Assembly (NCBI GenBank): GCA_031556065.1
Contig: JAVBTR010000008.1
Span: forward strand, 1 to 64,000
DNA from: JAVBTR01 sp031556065
Lineage (GTDB): Bacteria; Bacillota; Clostridia; Christensenellales; Aristaeellaceae
DNA length: 64,000 nucleotides
Direction: 5' to 3'
Shown: in pieces, positions 59,074 through 64,000 of the stretch
Numbering within the stretch: the first letter of the stretch is position 1
How the letters are laid out: the number at the start of each line of letters is the position of its first letter
Notes under the pieces: model-generated
Told to the model about the DNA's origin: nothing
The model's input: only the letters and a program-made list of their open reading frames with translations
Database searches by the model: none
Program-made: the position numbers and the translations under genes

Positions 59074-59757
59074 TCATAAATTGATCCCCATTTCTTTGGC
59101 CAGACGGTGCTGCATGTAGGGGTTTACTTTGGCGACAACACCCTCTTTTAAAAGCCGGGAGCCGGTGCTTCTAAACTGAAAGCTGATCCCGGCGTTTTCG
59201 CATTGGGAACGGATATGAAAGACCCAATTCAGATCGCATACCCGCGCTTCACGGCCTGCTTCGCCGGCTGCCGTCACATGGGAAACACCATGCAGATAAG
59301 GTGCAAGATCCACCGAGCCAAGTAAAGGTGAACAGATGATCAGGCGGTTCTTAATCGGGTAATTTAGGAAAAGCGGTAGACGGCAGTCGGCCATTTCTTG
59401 GTTTTCCACTGTGCAGCCAATGGTCACATTATCATATCCGTCGCCCCAATCACCGGGCAGGGAAACGGGAAAGCGTTCGATGCGCTTGGTGAAAAACATA
59501 AAGTTCACGTCGCTTCGCGTTTTGATCATTTGCCAGACTTCTGCCCGCCACTGGTCCGCCTCGGGCAGAAAAAAATCTGTAGTGAAACACATATCCACAT
59601 TGGCGCCGCTTTTGATCTTTCCTTCGATGGGCTTATAAAACTCGGCGGTTTTGACAACGGTATTTTGGCCGCAACGCTTGGAGTAGGGGCCATAATAATA
59701 ACAGTAAGTGCAGCCATCGCTTACTTTATAGCAGCCCGTCCACGGTTCCCAGATCAT
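59074..59757 (-). CDS. DUF5131 (phage Gp37/Gp68-like) radical-SAM-type protein
   Basis: 227 residues. WEPWTGCYKVSDGCTYCYYY near residue 2 contains three close cysteines (CxxxxxxCxxC) resembling a 4Fe-4S radical-SAM site, and FTKRIERFP, IGCTVENQ, ICSPLLGSVDL are family blocks. Relatives are found in phages and genomic islands and their substrate is unknown. It has its own promoter embedded in an inverted repeat. Confidence 0.8.
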   Translation of the reverse strand: MIWEPWTGCYKVSDGCTYCYYYGPYSKRCGQNTVVKTAEFYKPIEGKIKSGANVDMCFTTDFFLPEADQWRAEVWQMIKTRSDVNFMFFTKRIERFPVSLPGDWGDGYDNVTIGCTVENQEMADCRLPLFLNYPIKNRLIICSPLLGSVDLAPYLHGVSHVTAAGEAGREARVCDLNWVFHIRSQCENAGISFQFRSTGSRLLKEGVVAKVNPYMQHRLAKEMGINL

Positions 59758-59793
59758 GTTGTAATCCCTCCATTCAAGGAGGATTATAACATG
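59758..59793 (-). promoter_or_regulatory. Promoter with inverted repeat covering the Shine-Dalgarno
   Basis: Minus strand TGT-TATAAT (59791-59783) lies only about 26 nt before the ATG. The stretch TTATAATCCTCC pairs with GGAGGGATTACAA, so the -10 strand is complementary to the ribosome site GGAGGG (59771-59766). It could act as an operator or, if transcription starts further upstream, as an RNA hairpin hiding the ribosome site. Confidence 0.55.
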
Positions 59794-59799
59794 CTGGCC

Positions 59800-61017
59800 T
59801 TAAATCTGTAAAACAATATCCAGTATTTGTTCGCCCTTTTCAAAAACAATATCTGCTTTTCCCATGGCCGAGGTTAGCTGGTAATCACCAAGGAAGCCGG
59901 TTAATTCTGCTATGCCGTTTTCATCGGTTTGGAGTTGGGTGCGGGTCCACCAATCTTCCGTGACACGTTTCTTCAGCGCTTCAAAGGCGGGCTTGGGGGT
60001 GCCATCCTGCCGCAATAAGCCTGCGGGCGCCCCTAGCCAACGTCCATCGATGGGGCACCAAACAGTAAAGGCATCCACGCTTTTTCTGGCAAAGAGAAAA
60101 TCCACCATGGTAAGGAGATCTTCCTTTTGCCGCTGTTCCCCTTCCGGGGTAGAGGGCCAGGAGGGAATGCGGTAATCGTTTAGGTCGTCGATCTGCGGAG
60201 GCATTAAGTGGCCAGATATAAAGGTGTTTTCCGTAAAATGCAGGGGCAGGCCGAAATCTTCAAACCGGGTCACCACTTCCTCTAATTTTTCCAATCCCCA
60301 GAAACCTTGGTGCTGGTGGGATTGGATGCCCACCCCGTCGATGGCCGCACCTGTCTTCAGGCAATCGTCGAACAAGCGGCGGTAGGCATCGGAGACGTTA
60401 AAATCGTTTAGCAAAAGGGTGGCGACAGGGTTCGCTTCTCTGGCGGCGTCAAACACTTTTTTAGCCAACGCCACCCGGCCAATTTTCTGGCAAAGGCGGG
60501 TCATGGCATTATCTTCTTTTACAAATTCTGGCATGATCACCACTTCGTTGATCACATCCCACATATCAATCTGGCCCCTAAAGGCGCTCACATCCCGGTC
60601 AATGCGCTCTAATTGCAGATCAAGGATCTGGCTTAAAGGCTTTTCCATAAGCCAGGGGGCGCAATGGGTATGCCAGCAAAGGGGATGGCCTTTAGGGGTT
60701 ATATGTCTTTCTTTAAGCCAGGCAGCGGCTTTTTGAGTACGCGGGATATCCGGCTGGCCTTGGATGGGCTCAAAACGGCCCCAATAAAAGGGCAGGGTGC
60801 CGAAATTGAAAATTTCCATGAAACGGTCCATAATCATTTGCGCTTCTTTTGCATTTTCATCTGCTAATTGAATGGTGTCAAAAGCGCCGCAGCCAAAGAG
60901 AAAGGCGTGACGCGTCATATTCCCATAAATGGTTTGGTTTTTCAGCGGCGCGCCGGATTGATCTGAAAACCGTAAGACCCTGGTGGCTTTGCGGTGGGCA
61001 AGGGTATCCATATTCAT
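59800..61017 (-). CDS. GH10 endo-1,4-beta-xylanase, intracellular type
   Basis: 405 residues, no signal peptide. GH10 barrel: GHPLCWHTHCAPWL near residue 110, acid/base Glu in WDVINEVV near 155, LLLNDFNV near 205, GVGIQSHQHQG near 232, nucleophile Glu in LHFTENTF near 263, and FTVWCPIDGRWLG near 325. It would trim imported xylo-oligosaccharides. The four-base overlap with the GH67-like gene shows co-expression. Confidence 0.9.
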   Translation of the reverse strand: MNMDTLAHRKATRVLRFSDQSGAPLKNQTIYGNMTRHAFLFGCGAFDTIQLADENAKEAQMIMDRFMEIFNFGTLPFYWGRFEPIQGQPDIPRTQKAAAWLKERHITPKGHPLCWHTHCAPWLMEKPLSQILDLQLERIDRDVSAFRGQIDMWDVINEVVIMPEFVKEDNAMTRLCQKIGRVALAKKVFDAAREANPVATLLLNDFNVSDAYRRLFDDCLKTGAAIDGVGIQSHQHQGFWGLEKLEEVVTRFEDFGLPLHFTENTFISGHLMPPQIDDLNDYRIPSWPSTPEGEQRQKEDLLTMVDFLFARKSVDAFTVWCPIDGRWLGAPAGLLRQDGTPKPAFEALKKRVTEDWWTRTQLQTDENGIAELTGFLGDYQLTSAMGKADIVFEKGEQILDIVLQI

Positions 61018-63041
61018 TCTCCTATTCTATTGCTCTGGCAGATTAGAATATCGTTTTCGGCGCGTACGTCGAATTGATCAGGGCTTACATAACCTCGCAG
61101 TCGGCTTAAAAGCTGAGGCTTATAAAGCTTTGCGGTTTCAGAGGAATAGGTATGGTAGTGCGTAACGGCATTCTTGATGGCCTCCTCCGCTTTCTGGCCA
61201 TAAACCTTGCCACCGGCGCACAGATAAATGGCTGCTTCCAGCTTTAAAGCGTAGTACAGGCCCAGATGTGCCATCCGGCGGATATCTCCCAGCAATTCTT
61301 TTTCTGCCAAACTGGCATTAGGGGGTAGTTTGGGAAGCTGTTTAAGGGCTTTTTGAGCATAGACCTTCATTTGGAACGCCACATACAGACCATCGAATTT
61401 GATACGGGGATTGTTTTGGCGAAGATTCAAACCGCTTTCACTAACGGATAAATACCCGGTTCCGGGGCAAGCGCAGCCCTGGATCAATTGGTTCAAGTCG
61501 TGGAACACCAATTGCTTTTCCGGCTCGTCCAGGCTGACACAGGCCTCCGGGTACCACTGAAAATCGTAGTTGTGCCAATAAACATTCTGAAAAAGCGGTA
61601 CTGGCCGGGAGGCATTTTCCCAGGCGACTATGAGCCTGGCTGCATTCATATGAGGGAAGCGCGAGGCAACCAACGCCCTGATAGTCTCTTCCTTTATATA
61701 GCCATCATAACCCCACCGGCCGCAAAGGGTGAACAAGGGAAACTGTTTATCGATGGTATAGCGGCCCTGCAAAGCGGGTTCTCGGCTTTGATAATCCCGG
61801 CCCCAGACAATGCCATCGGAACCCAGGTAAAAGCCTGCCATTTTGGCATGGGGCATGTTTTTAAAAAAGCCGTTTATAAATGTTCTATCCATATAAGGGT
61901 AGGTATAATAATCATCGTTGCGCAAGGTAAGCCAGGTTTTTTGGTTTTCTGGCAAGGAGGCAAAAAAGTCATCTCCGAAATGAGGTTTTTCTGTGGTGAG
62001 CATATGGGCCATGGCATATTTGTAGCTCAATTCAAAATGGCCCTTAAAGCCCGAAAAAGCCTCCAACATTTTGGGAACTGTTGTCATATGGGAGCGGTGA
62101 ATGAGCGTAAATTTCCGGCCCGGCTCTTTTGCAAGGGCATCCTCAATGCCCCGGCCATAGGTTTCCCGGACCCATTTCACATCCTGCTCTTCTGTCCATC
62201 CGGCGGCCATGTTTTCCCCTGCTGTAACACCGATTCCTTTTAGCAGTGGGTAGGTTTCTAAAAGGGCCGCCACGCTGTGACGGTAATAATCGGCGGTATG
62301 GGGATCGTTGGGGCTTTCTGTGAAGCCGTAGCCGGAATCTTCCAGGCCGTAGAGGTAAATGTTCCAGGAGAAAAGATAAACATCAATGCAGCGGTCCTTG
62401 GCATAAGCCATAACACCTTGCCAAAAGGCAATCTTTTCTTCAATAGAAAGGCGCTTAATGGTAATAAGGGTCTTTTTCATTTTATCGGTGTAAAATCCCA
62501 TGGCCCGAGAGGTGCCACCAGCAGGATAAGCACCCCGCATCACATCATTGAGTGCCGCCTCAGGGTATTTGGGGACCTTCACCATGGAGGGGAATGGCCC
62601 CAGGTTCCATAAGGAAAGCACGTTGTAGCGGTTTTGCGCCATCCTGTCCAAAAGCCCTTGCCAGAAGGAAAACTCCCACATGTTTTGAATGTTCATCTGG
62701 GCGCTGTCCCCGCAATCAGAATAGCTGGGGGTGCGAGCGTCCAGCGGTACATTGATCTTAAGACCCCGGTTTAAGATTTTCGGGGAAGCTTGCTTGTCCT
62801 TTAGCCCGTTGGTGCCGTGAAGGATTTCGATTTCATCTTTCAGATCCAGCAGCCCATACATAGCCCCGGCTGCATCCCTTGCGGTAAGAAGGGAGCCTTT
62901 ACGGCAATAGCCTTGGGGCGGAATACTGGGATCAACAGCGATTGAAAGCTCGAGCTTTGCCTCATGGCGCTCAAGGGCCTTTTCAAGTTCCCTTGTGGCA
63001 AAGCGGATAGGTTCGCCATCCAATTGAAAGCGGCTGTCCAT
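61014..63041 (-). CDS. Putative glycoside hydrolase, GH67/alpha-glucuronidase-like
   Basis: 675 residues, cytosolic. The N-terminal half resembles a GH67 N-domain followed by a barrel (GAMYGLLDLKDEIE near residue 60, NRGLKINVPLDAR near 92, NRYNVLSLWNLGPFP near 137, GVTAGENMAAGW near 275), and a long helical C-terminal region. Exact catalytic residues cannot be fixed from sequence alone. Between a xylanase and sugar ABC permeases, removal of 4-O-methylglucuronic acid from aldouronates is the likely role (inference). Confidence 0.5.
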   Translation of the reverse strand: MDSRFQLDGEPIRFATRELEKALERHEAKLELSIAVDPSIPPQGYCRKGSLLTARDAAGAMYGLLDLKDEIEILHGTNGLKDKQASPKILNRGLKINVPLDARTPSYSDCGDSAQMNIQNMWEFSFWQGLLDRMAQNRYNVLSLWNLGPFPSMVKVPKYPEAALNDVMRGAYPAGGTSRAMGFYTDKMKKTLITIKRLSIEEKIAFWQGVMAYAKDRCIDVYLFSWNIYLYGLEDSGYGFTESPNDPHTADYYRHSVAALLETYPLLKGIGVTAGENMAAGWTEEQDVKWVRETYGRGIEDALAKEPGRKFTLIHRSHMTTVPKMLEAFSGFKGHFELSYKYAMAHMLTTEKPHFGDDFFASLPENQKTWLTLRNDDYYTYPYMDRTFINGFFKNMPHAKMAGFYLGSDGIVWGRDYQSREPALQGRYTIDKQFPLFTLCGRWGYDGYIKEETIRALVASRFPHMNAARLIVAWENASRPVPLFQNVYWHNYDFQWYPEACVSLDEPEKQLVFHDLNQLIQGCACPGTGYLSVSESGLNLRQNNPRIKFDGLYVAFQMKVYAQKALKQLPKLPPNASLAEKELLGDIRRMAHLGLYYALKLEAAIYLCAGGKVYGQKAEEAIKNAVTHYHTYSSETAKLYKPQLLSRLRGYVSPDQFDVRAENDILICQSNRIGE

Positions 63042-63045
63042 GGCC

Positions 63046-63903
63046 TTAGCCCTTGACGGCGCCAGCCGTCAGTCCTTCGATAAAATAACGGTTAAAGAAC
63101 ATGTAGACGACGATCATCGGCAGCATGGAAATGGCCGTGCCAGCCAGCATCAGGTTCCATGAAGAGGCTGCTTCGCCGGAGCTTTTAAGGCTTACCACCC
63201 CCACTACCAGGGGCATGCGGGCAGGGTTTGAAAGGGTGAAGACCATCGGCAGAAGGTAATCGTTCCAAGAATGGCGGAATTCTAAAATGGCGATGGTAGC
63301 GATCAATGGCTTTAAAAGGGGAAAAATAATGTAACGGAAGATGCCAAAGAAGGAACAGCCGTCAATGCGGGCGGCTTCATCAATCTCCATGGAGATGGAA
63401 CGGATATAGGTGCGGGTAATGAAAAGATTGGTCACATTAAGGCCCAGCACCCTTATGATTACCACGCCCCAAAGAGTTTTATTGATGCCCAGGAACTTGG
63501 CGATAACCACGGTGGGGTAAAGGGTTAAACTGCCCAAGGAAACGAACATGGAGGAAACCACCATGCCGAAAAGCAGGTTCTTGCCACGAAATTGGCCCCG
63601 CTCAAAGGCATAGCCCGCCACCGTGCTGGTAATGATGGTGCCGATTACGATAGAGGCGGACATATATAGGCTGTTCCAGGTGTATTGCTCGAAATTGGCC
63701 AGGTTCCAGGCCTGCTTGTAATTATCCAATACGAATTTTTCAGGCAAGATGGTGCTGCCGGAAGTAAGCAGCTCCTGGTTGCTTTTAAAAGAACCCATAA
63801 AGGTGTAGAAGATAGGGAAAATAGTAAACATGAACACAACGCTCAGCACCAGGAAAACCAGGACATTACTGATCTGCTTTTTTTGCTTGTAAGTAACCGT
63901 CAT
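63046..63903 (-). CDS. Carbohydrate ABC transporter permease (MalG/LplC type)
   Basis: 285 residues, six helices. NSLYMSASIVIGTIITSTVAGYAFER near residue 77 (in parts) and the EAA loop EIDEAARIDGCSFFGIFRYIIFPLLKP near 173 (as EIDEAARIDGCS, IIFPLLKP) identify a CUT1 inner-membrane permease. LplC/YtcP-type permeases serve aldotetraouronate uptake. The start is preceded by GGAGGCGGG. No ATPase adjacent; the MsmX-type protein at 14291 is a candidate partner. Confidence 0.9.
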   Translation of the reverse strand: MTVTYKQKKQISNVLVFLVLSVVFMFTIFPIFYTFMGSFKSNQELLTSGSTILPEKFVLDNYKQAWNLANFEQYTWNSLYMSASIVIGTIITSTVAGYAFERGQFRGKNLLFGMVVSSMFVSLGSLTLYPTVVIAKFLGINKTLWGVVIIRVLGLNVTNLFITRTYIRSISMEIDEAARIDGCSFFGIFRYIIFPLLKPLIATIAILEFRHSWNDYLLPMVFTLSNPARMPLVVGVVSLKSSGEAASSWNLMLAGTAISMLPMIVVYMFFNRYFIEGLTAGAVKG

Positions 63904-63915
63904 CCTGCCCGCCTC

Positions 63916-64000
63916 CTAGTAAATGCTGTTCATGCGCTTGCTAATACGCATATAGGTAAGGGAAATAACCGCCAGAAAAACCCCCGTTACGATGGACATG
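63916..64000 (-). CDS. Carbohydrate ABC permease (MalF/LplB type), 3' end only
   Basis: The last 28 codons are visible, ending ISLTYMRISKRMNSIY and TAG (63918-63916). The hydrophobic-then-basic ending is typical of the partner permease of this transporter class. The 5' part lies beyond the window. 12 nt before the next ATG. Confidence 0.65.
   Translation of the reverse strand, partial: MSIVTGVFLAVISLTYMRISKRMNSIY

Noticed and set aside
1..64000. CRISPR arrays, prophage modules, complete insertion sequences
   Set aside because: No regularly spaced repeats, phage structural genes or transposase frames were seen.

Overview
The window looks like a chromosomal segment of an anaerobic Clostridia member (Bacillota). 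Evidence: AGGAGG-type ribosome binding sites, frequent GTG/TTG starts, overlapping ATGA/GTGA gene junctions, many extended -10 promoters (TGnTATAAT), HPr kinase, indolepyruvate:ferredoxin oxidoreductase, desulfoferrodoxin with a Fur/PerR-type regulator, and proteins of the sporulation lineage (SpoIID-type, SPOCS-LysM). The sugar genes suggest a plant-fibre user from a gut or digester. I cannot name the genus. No plasmid, phage or CRISPR locus is visible.

Layout. 1-1927: a multi-hairpin array, a PlsC-like acyltransferase and a YkvI-like membrane protein. 2072-9116: arylacetate block (CoA ligase, iorA, iorB, second CoA ligase, ACT protein) leading into alr and formyl-THF cyclo-ligase. 9134-11654: membrane protein, rsmD, coaD, coiled-coil protein. 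11942-15412: MacA-like adaptor and FtsX-type permease without an ATPase, then a lone MsmX-type sugar-transport ATPase. 15735-18692: amino-acid ABC operon (permease, ATPase with an extra C-terminal domain, permuted binding protein) and tadA. 18654-24770: hisC (minus), HAD phosphatase, hprK, glucokinase, asnS, SDR. 24856-29524 (minus): arabinose operon abfA-araD-araA with an ArsR-like regulator. 29677-36565: serine hydrolase, SpoIID-SH3 protein, a MITE-like element between convergent genes, and a GPH transporter/ChbG deacetylase/PHP operon. 36673-37486: perR-like gene and superoxide reductase with a clear operator. 37690-43516: assorted oxidoreductases, an ACT-MBL fusion, a ferredoxin-nitroreductase, and an AT-rich islet beside tRNA-Arg(CCG). 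43958-51672: cell-surface and sporulation-lineage proteins and a polysaccharide cluster (GT8, flippase, GT2, LicD). 51767-58036: pstSCAB-phoU-phoB-phoR with four phased Pho boxes. 57977-64000 (minus): tyrosine phosphatase, DUF5131 protein, and a xylan/aldouronate cluster (GH10, GH67-like, sugar ABC permeases) that runs off the end.

How the parts fit. The MsmX-type ATPase at 14291 probably powers the sugar permeases at 63046-64000, which have no ATPase beside them. HprK and glucokinase tie sugar uptake to carbon control. The arabinose and xylan clusters encode enzymes without signal peptides, so short oligosaccharides are probably imported and cut inside the cell.

The most unusual signals: two binding proteins of different families (17480-18250, SBP_bac_3; 51767-52612, PstS) are both circularly permuted at the same inter-lobe hinge. 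The ATPase next to the first carries a C-terminal domain resembling a degenerate RsbW/GHKL fold. Two non-coding elements (8-171 and 32876-33164) are built of consecutive near-perfect short-loop hairpins; the second has TA-flanked inverted ends and supplies the stop codons of both neighbouring genes.
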